This document shows, piece after piece, positions 25,781 to 34,765 of a stretch of 64,000 nucleotides of DNA; positions within the stretch are counted from its first letter, which is position 1, and each line of letters starts with the position of its first letter. This DNA is from an uncultured Saccharospirillaceae bacterium (lineage in GTDB: Bacteria > Pseudomonadota > Gammaproteobacteria > Pseudomonadales > Oceanobacteraceae), in assembly GCA_947499545.1 (NCBI GenBank), contig CANMOZ010000005.1, positions 1 to 64,000 of the forward strand, read 5' to 3'. A program made the position numbers and the translations under genes. Under the pieces are notes generated by a model. It was not told the DNA's origin. It searched no databases and worked only from the letters and a program-made list of their open reading frames with translations.

Positions 25781-28700
25781 CTAAAACTCAGGAAACATAT
25801 CCTCAAACTGTAGTTGAGTGACTTGTGTGGAATCTATTTGGTCGGCTAACAAGTCACGAATGGCCTCCCAACCTTCTTTGTCTTCAGGGTAATCCCTTCT
25901 GGCAAGCCTTTTGAGATAAATTTTTGCCTGATCAAAGTTTTGTGGTACTGGTGGAAGCCCGCCTCTTGCTTCTGACAAAGCATGCCCTGCCCTCTCAGCT
26001 TCATCCATTGCATTCACTACTCTATCTGCAATTTCATTTGAAAGTGTAGGTTTTAGACCACGTCTTTGCGCTGCTGTAAACTTTTTAATCCATTCACTAA
26101 TGTCTTTTACAATTCCTTGGTTACAGTCTCCCCCTTGGCAATATGTGTTTTGCAAATACTCATAGAAATTTTGAGCACCATTATTAGAAATATTGGGCTC
26201 TTTCAGCGCTGTATTGAAACCTTTAGCATTTTTCAATACATCCTCTAGCTCTTCTCTAGTTATACGTGCTTCATAGCTGGAGTGGTCTAACAAGTCAGCC
26301 ATTATTATGGCAATTTGTCCCATTTGATCTTCGTCAAGCGTAATAACACCCGCATTCCCAATACGTACGACTTGAGTAAGCCTATCCAGAACTTCCAATT
26401 TAATTTGTCTACGTACAGGAACTTCAACCACGCCACCGGGACACAATGCACCAAAATCAATTGCACGGCGCACTCGCCCTATGGATTCAGCACACTGATA
26501 ATTGGCTTCCTCGTATTCTTCAGCTGTCGTGTCTGAAGTTTTACGCTCTACAAAGGGTTGTTCTTGAAGCACTTCGCCAGACTCAAAGTCTACTTGTCTA
26601 AATACCCCTGGTGCAGAGGGTTCTTCAACCAGAGCAACTAGTTTTCCATTATCCGATAAACGAACAACATACAAATTTTGTTGAGTTTTAGGGTGTTGCC
26701 AAAGTACTGGTCTATCACCTTCTGCTAAGTAGGCGAAACGATTTACCTTTCGATAAGGAGGGACGGCATTGGCGTCATACTCAAAATGAAAGTAAGAATC
26801 CTTTAATTGAGGAACCCGATCATATGGACCTGCGTCTACTTGCAAGTAAATATTTGGATCATCTTCACTTGGTTTGACGAGAAAATGCTCCCCATCCACT
26901 TCTATCGTTTTAACGAGTTCATGTTTATCATTTGGATTTTCACTAAAGTAAAAATGATAACTACCATCCTCCTGTCGTATAGGAAAGTGGGATACCTCAT
27001 CTAACCTATCTTCAATTCGAGAGCGAGTGGCATTAGAAAACTCAAATGCTTCAGAATTAATGCTTTCAGCAACGATTTCGCTGGTTTTGTCAGCCAGTCT
27101 TCGTTGATTGTTAAGAATGCCATCAAACAGTGTTGGACTAAAATTAATGGCAGTCAATAAATCAAAGGCCATGAAGCCAAAGTCAAAGATTGCAGCGTCA
27201 GTATTTCCTTCTTCTAAATCCCATATTCCTACAGCACCTTGACCAATAATAGGAATAAAACCAAGGGCTGTTTTAAGTGAAGATTCCGTATATTCAAAAA
27301 AGGCGGTCCACTCAGTTGTACCAGAAATGGTATCAGCTTCGATTTTCTGCAAGTAGTCTAATTTTAAGTCAAAAATATACGCAAAAGGGTCTTGATCTTT
27401 GATAGGGATAAAGTCTAATGCGGTTTTACCACCGAATATTCCAAGGAATCCTGTATGGTAGTAATTATCGTCGTAAACAAAATCCTTTAAATAGTCAGTA
27501 TAGCCATAATCGTTCTTAATGCCCATAAACTGGTTACGTAACAACCTTGCATTTTGACCAAAATGAAAGACGCTCGGAGAGGGTGCGCCTACATCTGCAA
27601 TGGCAGGTGCATCAAAGGTCTCATAACCTGCACCTTCTTTAAGCCAGTTTTTGAACCCTTCTCGGTTTTCAAAATCAAATAGCTTTAACTCATTATTTTG
27701 GGTTGCTACAAGCACATGCCTGCCGTGCTCTCCTTCATCTGGATTAAAATACATAAGGGCTTGCTGCGCTTTTCCATATTTAATAATTTTTATTGCATGG
27801 GCATAACTGTTATTTAAAACAAACTCTACAAGATCGTCTGTATAAACTGCATTACCCGTCAGTTTAGACTTTGAATACAAAGCAATGGCTTGCTTATACT
27901 TCGTATAGGCTGCACTTGTCCTATACTCAGTCATACTATCTAAGAAGGTTTGCTTGGGATCAGGCAATTGATAGTATCTCCGTCTATTATCACCTGAACC
28001 TTCCATAAACTCATACACTAAATAACCATGAGCGCCATTTCTACCTAGATAAAAATCAATCAATGGTGCACTTCCATCCTTTTCATATTGATCCGGCACA
28101 TTTCCTCCTGCATATATTCCATGGGAGTGAGGATCAGAAGGCACATAGGATGGATGTGTAGCTTTTGTATATACAGCATCTGGGTTAAAACCATTATCAG
28201 ACAATATTTTTCTGCCTACACTCTCAGGTGTAGGGGGCTTCTGCTCTAAATAACCACGAGAAATATAGTCGGTGGCATCAGTATGTAAGATAGATGCATC
28301 ATATTCTCTCTCAAATTTAATCAGCGCTTTCTTAACATCCTGCTCTGTCAATCCTTGATCAATATTGATCACATTATTTTTATGGGCAAAATGTAATGCG
28401 GCTTGCAAATAAATCGATTGAGTAGGTTTGCTTAAATAGTTCTGATAATACTCATAGCCTAATCCAATATTAATCAGCTCCATCATATTTAATGTGCTTG
28501 GATCTAGGCCATAGGCTTTTGCTGCTCTAGTCAGAATTGAAAAAATGGAGTGCCCGCTTGACCCCTCTTTGAATAAAGGTTTCCCATTACAGCTCACAAA
28601 TTGCACATCTTTATCGCCACTTAAAATAGGATGGTTATTCGAGTCAGGCTCTTCAATGTCCGGCAGGCTATGAGTTTCGATCCAGTCTTTCCAAGCTAAA

Positions 28701-29179
28701 AAAGCTAGATCAGTAAACTTTTGTTTGAACTCAGTGCTAGAAATTTCATCACTAGCATGAGGGGTTGCAATGGTGTTGATATCGAGATCAAAAGGTACGC
28801 CTGTTATTAAAACGCGTTCAAAGGCCTTAAGGTATTTCTTGATTGTTGCAATATCCACTGCGCCGGGCATATGTAAACGACCCGATGCATCCAGATGCCC
28901 AAGCAAAGGGTTTATTAACAATATATCTGAAGGCTCATTTTTCGATGCAATGGAGCCTTGATGTCTTTGAACATAGCTATCAAGCGTGCTTTGATTTATT
29001 GGGTCTAAAGTTAATACGGGGCCTTCCCATACAGAATCCTGCTGGGCTAAGCTTGCTGAGACATGTTGAATTGCTCTTTGCTTGAGAATATCACAAGTAT
29101 TTTGGGATTCCCCATCTGCAAAAGTAAAAGTACTGATACTTAATGCTAAAGTAGAGGGTATAAAAAATAACTTTTTCAC
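25781..29179 (-). CDS. Very large secreted protein of unknown function, possibly toxin-like
   Basis: 1132 residues beginning with a signal peptide (MKKLFFIPSTLALSISTFTF then ADG), so exported at least to the periplasm. No repeats or LPXTG/autotransporter domain is seen. Residues ~40-330 are mixed alpha/beta with an early Cys (NTCDIL). A Tyr-rich stretch with RRRYYQLPDP lies near 410. A hydrophobic Gly/Pro segment (LKTALGFIPIIGQGAVGIWD, about 625-645) followed by AIFDFGFMAFDLLTAI recalls the membrane-inserting region of dermonecrotic-toxin-like (DUF6543) proteins; this likeness is weak and from memory. The C-terminal 230 residues hold CAES, LCPGG, and a CQGGDC motif near 1018-1023, possibly disulfides, then charged helices. 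The start is GTG 29179 with AGGGG upstream. It is monocistronic with its own terminator and looks intact. Confidence 0.7.
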   Translation of the reverse strand: MKKLFFIPSTLALSISTFTFADGESQNTCDILKQRAIQHVSASLAQQDSVWEGPVLTLDPINQSTLDSYVQRHQGSIASKNEPSDILLINPLLGHLDASGRLHMPGAVDIATIKKYLKAFERVLITGVPFDLDINTIATPHASDEISSTEFKQKFTDLAFLAWKDWIETHSLPDIEEPDSNNHPILSGDKDVQFVSCNGKPLFKEGSSGHSIFSILTRAAKAYGLDPSTLNMMELINIGLGYEYYQNYLSKPTQSIYLQAALHFAHKNNVINIDQGLTEQDVKKALIKFEREYDASILHTDATDYISRGYLEQKPPTPESVGRKILSDNGFNPDAVYTKATHPSYVPSDPHSHGIYAGGNVPDQYEKDGSAPLIDFYLGRNGAHGYLVYEFMEGSGDNRRRYYQLPDPKQTFLDSMTEYRTSAAYTKYKQAIALYSKSKLTGNAVYTDDLVEFVLNNSYAHAIKIIKYGKAQQALMYFNPDEGEHGRHVLVATQNNELKLFDFENREGFKNWLKEGAGYETFDAPAIADVGAPSPSVFHFGQNARLLRNQFMGIKNDYGYTDYLKDFVYDDNYYHTGFLGIFGGKTALDFIPIKDQDPFAYIFDLKLDYLQKIEADTISGTTEWTAFFEYTESSLKTALGFIPIIGQGAVGIWDLEEGNTDAAIFDFGFMAFDLLTAINFSPTLFDGILNNQRRLADKTSEIVAESINSEAFEFSNATRSRIEDRLDEVSHFPIRQEDGSYHFYFSENPNDKHELVKTIEVDGEHFLVKPSEDDPNIYLQVDAGPYDRVPQLKDSYFHFEYDANAVPPYRKVNRFAYLAEGDRPVLWQHPKTQQNLYVVRLSDNGKLVALVEEPSAPGVFRQVDFESGEVLQEQPFVERKTSDTTAEEYEEANYQCAESIGRVRRAIDFGALCPGGVVEVPVRRQIKLEVLDRLTQVVRIGNAGVITLDEDQMGQIAIIMADLLDHSSYEARITREELEDVLKNAKGFNTALKEPNISNNGAQNFYEYLQNTYCQGGDCNQGIVKDISEWIKKFTAAQRRGLKPTLSNEIADRVVNAMDEAERAGHALSEARGGLPPVPQNFDQAKIYLKRLARRDYPEDKEGWEAIRDLLADQIDSTQVTQLQFEDMFPEF

Positions 29180-29678
29180 TATGCGTTGCCCCTATTATAA
29201 TCTAAATCATCTGTGCATGTATTTACTAATGTCTTGACACCATGTCGGTGACAAACCATAAGTAATTTACTCTAAACGTAAAAGTCATTTCTTTTTATGC
29301 CCAACCCTACTTTTGGAACCTGTTAAAAATCCAGCAAATCCTTAGAACCATGCGGGTTTTAGGTTGATTAGCAATATATTGCTGCGCACTAAAAGTGCAA
29401 AGCAATACAATGCAGGGGATTGTTGCTTGAGTCGCAGTAAAGCCCTGGTTCTATGCAAACTCTTTGGGATCTTGCACTCCTGCGCATTGCATAAAACGCG
29501 CTCTATAGGTAACTGGCAGCGGGGAAAGAAGGAGGGGATGTTTTATACCATAAATACTAGTGAGTACAAACTACAGCTTCATATGCCAATCAAAGTCTTC
29601 ATCGTTTCTGTGATGAAGGCGAGCTCAGTGATAGGCATCATATGACTGGCCTGGGAAGTGGGGAGCAGGCCAGCTCTA
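29180..29678. other. 499-base gap with nested, partly alternative hairpins
   Basis: No convincing gene; the open frame 29364-29645 has no family likeness or signal. Structure is dense. AGCAATATATTGCT (29370-29383) is a perfect palindrome. ATTGC...GCACT AAA AGTGC...GCAAT (29378-29406) is a two-step hairpin with a 3x3 internal loop. AGCAATACAAT (29401-29411) can instead pair with ATTGTTGCT (29419-29427). CTTCATC/GATGAAG (29597-29618) and TGGCCTG/CAGGCCA (29647-29672) are further stems, the last one seven bases past the fadL-type stop. It is the leader side of the large secreted-protein gene and the tail of the FadL operon. Confidence 0.45.
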
Positions 29679-31280
29679 CTAAAACTCAGTTCTAAAGCTC
29701 ACACCAAGTGTATAAAGAGAAAAACGGGTTTCCACGTCCATATTGGGATAAGGGTTATTAGCAACACAGGTAAAGCAATCAGAGTTAAGGGCTTCGCTAT
29801 CATTTGAAGATACCCGCTCTTTTGACTCCATCATCGCAATAGCAAAATCTAAGTGGGTATAAGGGCTCCATCGATACCCCACTCCCAAAGCGTACAAATT
29901 TGAAAACCCAAGCGGCGCTAAAATCGAACGACGATTATCTGGTATGGAAGTTTCTCTCGGCTCATACCCCATTCGTATTTGCCAACGATCATTCACATCA
30001 AACGTCATGCCTAATCCAAAACTCCATACACTTTTATAATGCAGAGGAAAAACTAAGCGATTATTCTCAGCATCCACTTCTTCGGGTGATAAAAATCGAG
30101 CAGCATTTAAAAAATCCAATGGCCGATCAAATTCAATAACCCACTCACCCCACTCACTGTAATCTGTCCACCCAGCATCCAGGTTCAGCTGAAACCAGTC
30201 TAGTGGGCGCCAAGCAATACCGAATTGAATATGCTGTGGAAATGAGAAATCCAGATTTACCTGCCCTGATTCACGACTAACCCCTTGCGGCAGCTGGAAA
30301 ATTTCCGTGCCCAATGCCCCAAATATGGATGACCTCAATTTGCGCCAGTGGTCATAAAACTCACGATCGTAGGTAAATTCAAAATCACCGACCAAGGTTG
30401 ACTTAGCACCACTTTGATACACCATCCCTAATGACAACCACTCATAGGGCGTCCACAAAAGGCCAAAGTTATATGAAGGAGATGCGCTTTCTGATAAATC
30501 CATTTTTATGTTGCCGATATCTCGGAAAGGCCCCACCAACCCACCACATAACGCAACAAATGGGTTCAATGGATCAACGCCTCCCCCTTGAGGCTCACAA
30601 CCAAAAGCGGTTTGCAACTCTTCCATAACCCCCATTAACATATGCGGCGCTCTGACATCTTGCTCTAATGACAGGGCTTGATGAGACATTAAAAACCCGA
30701 TGCCAATCGAGAGTTCCGGTGTTATTTGATAAGCAATCGTGGGAGATAAATAGGTTAAGCGTTGCATTGCAACTTTCTTCCCTTGATACCGTCCAGGGTC
30801 ATTATTATCTCGAGCAAACCCAGCCGCCATAGGAGCATAAATACTGCTGGCAAAGACCAAACCGCTCGTTTGATGCTCAATCGATATTCCTGTAGATGGC
30901 AAGCTCAGTATCGGAGCATCAATAGGTGAAATGCCTAACCCAGGAACATAGGCAGCCGCCCTAGCTTTCCCGGTTCTACCCGCAACGGGATCTTCTCGTG
31001 AATCCACCAGCCCACCGCTCTCGTATTCAGAATCCAATTCAAAGTCTGCTTCGCTATTGAGCATGGTATTCAAAAAAGACAAGCTGAAGTGACGGCCTTT
31101 CAGTGTCGTTAATCCTGCTGGATTGAAATGAACATTATTCACACCCACAGGATCAGCCGTCACCGCATGCCCCAATGAAAGCGCTTTGGTGTCAATCATT
31201 AGATTTTGACCCATTTGACCATGGGTACTTAGACTTACCATCAGCAACCCCAGGCTGCACCAAAACCCTATGTTCGGCAT
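29679..31280 (-). CDS. FadL/OmpP1 family outer-membrane transport protein
   Basis: 533-residue outer-membrane beta barrel of the FadL family, which moves long-chain fatty acids or other hydrophobic compounds by lateral diffusion. After an N-terminal signal (FWCSLGLLMVSLSTHGQ) comes the hatch-region motif of the family (ALSLGHAVTADPVGVNNVHF, then NPAGLTTLKG). Many alternating strands follow, ending with a C-terminal aromatic (VSFRTEF, last residue Phe) as barrel proteins do. The start ATG overlaps the preceding barrel gene's stop (TAATG), so translation is coupled. The partner barrel and C39 peptidase upstream are not usual FadL neighbours. The substrate is unknown. Confidence 0.88.
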   Translation of the reverse strand: MPNIGFWCSLGLLMVSLSTHGQMGQNLMIDTKALSLGHAVTADPVGVNNVHFNPAGLTTLKGRHFSLSFLNTMLNSEADFELDSEYESGGLVDSREDPVAGRTGKARAAAYVPGLGISPIDAPILSLPSTGISIEHQTSGLVFASSIYAPMAAGFARDNNDPGRYQGKKVAMQRLTYLSPTIAYQITPELSIGIGFLMSHQALSLEQDVRAPHMLMGVMEELQTAFGCEPQGGGVDPLNPFVALCGGLVGPFRDIGNIKMDLSESASPSYNFGLLWTPYEWLSLGMVYQSGAKSTLVGDFEFTYDREFYDHWRKLRSSIFGALGTEIFQLPQGVSRESGQVNLDFSFPQHIQFGIAWRPLDWFQLNLDAGWTDYSEWGEWVIEFDRPLDFLNAARFLSPEEVDAENNRLVFPLHYKSVWSFGLGMTFDVNDRWQIRMGYEPRETSIPDNRRSILAPLGFSNLYALGVGYRWSPYTHLDFAIAMMESKERVSSNDSEALNSDCFTCVANNPYPNMDVETRFSLYTLGVSFRTEF

Positions 31281-32278
31281 TAGAGTTTCCAGCCTGAAAT
31301 ATCAAGTGGCAAAGAGACGCTCAATACGGTATCAGGCGCACTTTTTGTTAAACCGTAACCAAGGCTGACTTGCAGTATTTGTTGGTTATCTAAACGGAAG
31401 CTTGTTCCTAAAGTGGCTAAGGTGCTGAAATCCGAAGTACCCTTTAACCAAGGAAACCCCACAAATTTATATCTGGGTTCATGTCGATAAGTCGACTGCA
31501 CTCCTAATGACAATGAGATTCGGTACGATAAAGCCTGGACTAAACCGGCTGAATACCCTGCTGACCAGCCTGGTGCCGCTTCATCCAAAACACCCCCGGT
31601 ACGAACTTGATTTAAGCCCGTCTCAGGAATAGCGTACTCAAAATTAGTGCTCGCATAGAGTAGAACGGGATCAAATACTTGACTGACACTGGCACCAAAA
31701 GCGATTTCATAGTGGCCAGATCCTGTCGGTAGACTTTTACCGACCTTTACATCATAAGGGCTAACCCCTGTTTTGGTATCAAGTGTCAGGCTAAAGGTAT
31801 AACTGGCTTCACCAGGCACATACCCCCAAGGCTGCCACCTAGCAGACACAACCACATCCCCTACTGAGTTTGCCGTTGACTCTGTCGTGTCTTCATACTT
31901 TGCAACCAGCGGGACTTGAATACCCAATGTTAAATTATTCCGCCACCCGTAACTGAATAAAAACGTATTTTGAACTTGATGGTTGACACGAGGGTTAATA
32001 TTAAAAGACTCAATTTTTTGGTCTTTGTATTTCAGTTCAAATTCACTTTCTTCTGTGTAAGAATGACTAAGCGAATATTGCAATGACATTTCATTTTCTT
32101 TTATAAGAGAATAATTCTCTTCAGAGACATCAAAGACTTCTTCAAGTAATTGTTGCTGATCGACATCTCTTTCTTGTTTTCTTAAAGCGGCTGTAGCATC
32201 TTGATCAGACCCCCACCCAACTGGGCTTAAAGAAAAATAGACAACAAAGCTGAAAATCCCTTTTCTTTTTATATTCAT
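31280..32278 (-). CDS. Outer-membrane beta-barrel protein with coiled-coil N terminus
   Basis: 332 residues. A signal peptide (IFSFVVYFSLSPVGWGS) is followed by a short charged helical stretch rich in Gln/Glu/Leu (LRKQERDVDQQQLLEEVFDV, about 31-50). Alternating strands then continue to the C terminus (LDISGWKL). Such an arrangement of short coiled coil plus barrel recalls FapF-type amyloid-secretion pores and the 'transporter' family of meta-pathway-like barrels, though it is shorter than FapF. Situated between a C39-type peptidase gene and fadL. AAGGA lies seven bases before ATG. A promoter candidate precedes it. Its export or uptake substrate is unknown. Confidence 0.65.
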   Translation of the reverse strand: MNIKRKGIFSFVVYFSLSPVGWGSDQDATAALRKQERDVDQQQLLEEVFDVSEENYSLIKENEMSLQYSLSHSYTEESEFELKYKDQKIESFNINPRVNHQVQNTFLFSYGWRNNLTLGIQVPLVAKYEDTTESTANSVGDVVVSARWQPWGYVPGEASYTFSLTLDTKTGVSPYDVKVGKSLPTGSGHYEIAFGASVSQVFDPVLLYASTNFEYAIPETGLNQVRTGGVLDEAAPGWSAGYSAGLVQALSYRISLSLGVQSTYRHEPRYKFVGFPWLKGTSDFSTLATLGTSFRLDNQQILQVSLGYGLTKSAPDTVLSVSLPLDISGWKL

Positions 32279-32328
32279 ACTGATTCCTTGTATGACAAAC
32301 TACCCTACACATTGTGATCTTTTTGTTT

Positions 32329-32357
32329 TATATAAATGTTATAAAATGCGCACACAA
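32329..32357 (-). promoter_or_regulatory. Sigma70-like promoter for the barrel-fadL pair
   Basis: On the minus strand TTGTGT (32357-32352), 17-base spacer, TATATA (32334-32329). It lies about 50 bases ahead of the barrel start. It suggests that the barrel and FadL genes can be transcribed separately from the peptidase gene upstream. Confidence 0.4.
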
Positions 32358-32414
32358 TGCTTAAGTACACCTTTCATTTTTTAGTATTAAAAGCGTTTAA
32401 ATTTGTTTTTCCTA

Positions 32415-33305
32415 TTATGGTCGATAACGATGCACTTGAACTCTGACATTATTATTAGGCGTATAAAAGGTACTGGCTCGACTGGCTTGATAATCGGAAT
32501 CTTTTTCTGTTACTAATCGCCGCCCACCTTGATCATTTTGCACCCAGTAAGCATTATATTGCTTGCTCTGTAAACGCTGATCAATTTCCCCCATTTCGAA
32601 TGCAGAATGCTCTAATCCTGATACCAATAGGGCTTTCTGCATTTCTTCTGAGTCGTTTACTTCCCTTAATTGACTTCCTGTAAGCGCCAACCCTTTAAAG
32701 CTTTCCTTCTCGCCGGGAAACGCCATAAATAACACCTTTTGCTCCCAAAGCTCTTCAAAATCCGGGTAGGTAAAGCTTCTATGCCCCATCGCAGGGTCAG
32801 CAACATACACCTTCCCTGAGCGCGCAGCTTTGATCACCACGAAGTGTCGGAAACCGGCGTAATTAATAGAAACAATGGCAGGATGCTCCAAATGCTCAAG
32901 ATCACTCATCTCAGCAGAAAACCCACCTGAGGGATAACCCAAGGCTTCTGTAAGACGCTTCATATCCAACATTGAGAAACTACGACGTGATTGTATACGC
33001 TCCGTTTCTCCAAACTTTAACATTCCTACCATCACTTGCTGTTCAGAGACGCTTAGCCCTAAATATCCGCGATAAAGCGTGGTTAGGGCAGCAGAGCCGC
33101 AACTGTAATCGTATTCTTGGCGGGTAATATTATTAAAGGCGAGTTCCTGCCCAGACTTGATCTTTAACTTATGTGCGGCAAGTGATTGGGTGGGAGCATC
33201 GGGCACCCATATTTCAGTTGAAGGCGAAGTGTTTTCAGGAATAGGTTCACGCAGCTCTATTACCATCGCAATGGCAATCAACGAGCCTAAGATCAAGGTC
33301 AACAT
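32415..33305 (-). CDS. C39-type cysteine peptidase, membrane-anchored
   Basis: 296 residues with an N-terminal hydrophobic anchor or signal (LTLILGSLIAIAMVIEL). A C39 (double-glycine peptidase-like) domain follows: the catalytic Cys in EYDYSCGSAALTTLYRG (about 64-80), the His in NYAGFRHFVVIKA (about 147-159), and the Asp in YVADPAMGHRSF. Stand-alone periplasmic C39 proteins of this sort (like FapD) occur with outer-membrane pores and are thought to process or assist secreted substrates. The C-terminal ~100 residues are an additional region without recognised fold. The next genes on the same strand encode a barrel and FadL. The substrate gene was not identified. All catalytic residues appear present. 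Confidence 0.8.
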   Translation of the reverse strand: MLTLILGSLIAIAMVIELREPIPENTSPSTEIWVPDAPTQSLAAHKLKIKSGQELAFNNITRQEYDYSCGSAALTTLYRGYLGLSVSEQQVMVGMLKFGETERIQSRRSFSMLDMKRLTEALGYPSGGFSAEMSDLEHLEHPAIVSINYAGFRHFVVIKAARSGKVYVADPAMGHRSFTYPDFEELWEQKVLFMAFPGEKESFKGLALTGSQLREVNDSEEMQKALLVSGLEHSAFEMGEIDQRLQSKQYNAYWVQNDQGGRRLVTEKDSDYQASRASTFYTPNNNVRVQVHRYRP

Positions 33306-33886
33306 TGCGTCGCAATCCTTTGCTTTATTTTTACGCTACAATCGACCGACCCCGACTACTGAGGGTACCCTAGCTTCCCCATAGAAATCCCTCTCCTGAT
33401 CGATCGACACATTTTCTGACATTCTAATCAGTGGCCAGCGAGAAAAAAAGTCCTAAAAGCGCTCTTTTAAAGCTTGTAGGCTCTATCTGACCTTTTTTGA
33501 TAGTGCGCTGCGTTTTATTTGGCCTTTATTTGCTCTCTACTGAGTTGCATATTATGTCATTGATTGAGTTTACCTCCTTGCTAACAGCCAAGTCATCTAG
33601 TAGCAGGCAGGGCATATGAACCAACTTCCATGCAATTTTTAAAATAATCAAATCACGTGCATTCTGATTCTTTAAATATGTTTTTTATTATAATCCTTAA
33701 TACCGGACTCAAGAGAACCCATCATCACAGCCAGCACTCAACTCACAAATTCACTTTCAGAAAAACATAAGAAGGACTCCGTAATGTTCGCTATTAAAAA
33801 ACACCCCAAAGATTAGCGAGCGCTTATTAACAACTCAAAGAATAGATAGAATTTGCTGACTAACACTCATTTTCAAACTACTCACT
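33306..33886. other. 581-base gap upstream of the peptidase gene
   Basis: No gene of normal size was found on either strand. It separates two divergent genes (peptidase to the left, unknown protein to the right) and must hold both promoters. The middle part is AT-rich (around 33640-33700). CTATC (33482-33486) and GATAG (33500-33504) flank a T-rich loop. A 10-codon ORF is listed separately. I see no terminator or element end. Confidence 0.4.
33784..33816 (+). CDS. Possible 10-codon ORF with a good ribosome-binding site
   Basis: AAGAAGGA lies eight bases ahead of an ATG that opens MFAIKKHPKD and stops at TAG. It is too short to call a protein with confidence. It may be a leader peptide, the start of a truncated gene, or chance. 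It lies about 100 bases before the next gene. Confidence 0.2.
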   Translation: MFAIKKHPKD

Positions 33887-34711
33887 TTGGAATTTCGTCC
33901 TCAATTTCATAGAATACCCTCTTTTAGGCATCGTATAGTGCAAAGCAGTATTCTCAGCAAATTTGGCTTTCATATCTTCATGGGGGTTTTGGTCCTCACC
34001 GCTATTGGTTTTTGGAATAAAGAACAATTCCCGTCGCCATATGCCCGCCAGTTAGAACCAAACTTAACCCAGGAGCCTATCCAAACCCTCACCTCACAAG
34101 AAGGTTTTTACGTCGAGCAATCAGACCAAAGGTATCATGTAAAAAAATTATACGATTATGAACTATGGGGGTACGTAGTCTCATTTAGAAAACATCGCAC
34201 CGCACAGAAAAACAGAACCGGAGACCATTTAAATATTGCCGATCTGTGTGTCGTATGGGGAGAAAACGCTCATATTTTAAATTTGAACGACTTTGATATT
34301 TGGAACCAAAACTTCACTTGCTTCGTACAGCCTAAAAATACTGATGCTGCAAACGCATTTAAGCCAAATCAATTATCGAACAACCATTTAATCACCAACA
34401 ACACAGTCATCCGTGAAGCCATTGCCAATGTTGAAGTAGGAGACCAGATACACTTAAAAGGATGGCTTGCAGGTTACAAACATCAAAGCCAGAATAGTTA
34501 CCGAATGAGCAGCACCACTCGCGAAGATAAAGGCAACGGCGCCTGTGAAACCATTTACGTCAATGAATTCAACGTGCTTCAAAAGATGGAAACACCCTGG
34601 AAAACCCTATGGCATTTCGGCGTTATCGGAATATTAATTTATATCGTTTTATTCTTTATTACGCTTTTTATAAAAGATCGAAAACTTAAATCTGCTTACG
34701 AAAATCCTTAA
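33887..34711 (+). CDS. Membrane protein with two helices and a periplasmic domain, unknown function
   Basis: 274 residues. A basic N terminus leads into one helix (GFHIFMGVLVLTAIGFW, about 28-44). A soluble domain follows (about 50-240) with YDYELWGYVVSFRKH, LCVVWGEN, VGDQIHLKGWLAGY and GACETIYV, then a second helix (about 246-264) and a basic tail. The topology puts the soluble domain in the periplasm. The segment with GDQIHLKGWL has an OB-like strand pattern, but I cannot name the family. The start is TTG or an ATG further in; the first frame codon at 33887 is TTG, so the N terminus is uncertain. A partly paired hairpin lies just after it. Confidence 0.6.
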   Translation: MEFRPQFHRIPSFRHRIVQSSILSKFGFHIFMGVLVLTAIGFWNKEQFPSPYARQLEPNLTQEPIQTLTSQEGFYVEQSDQRYHVKKLYDYELWGYVVSFRKHRTAQKNRTGDHLNIADLCVVWGENAHILNLNDFDIWNQNFTCFVQPKNTDAANAFKPNQLSNNHLITNNTVIREAIANVEVGDQIHLKGWLAGYKHQSQNSYRMSSTTREDKGNGACETIYVNEFNVLQKMETPWKTLWHFGVIGILIYIVLFFITLFIKDRKLKSAYENP

Positions 34712-34733
34712 TAGACTATGTATTTTAACCCAA

Positions 34734-34765
34734 CAGCAAGTAAAGCAAACAAACTTCACTTACTG
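34734..34765 (+). terminator. Hairpin after the unknown membrane protein gene
   Basis: CAGCAAGTAAAG (34734-34745) pairs with CTTCACTTACTG (34754-34765), 10 of 12 positions matched, then CTAATAATATTT. It is placed about 20 bases after the stop. Confidence 0.5.

Noticed and set aside
29364-29645. 93-codon plus-strand ORF in the gap before the FadL operon
   Set aside because: The frame runs through dense hairpins, has no ribosome-binding site and reads as non-family sequence, so it was treated as non-coding.
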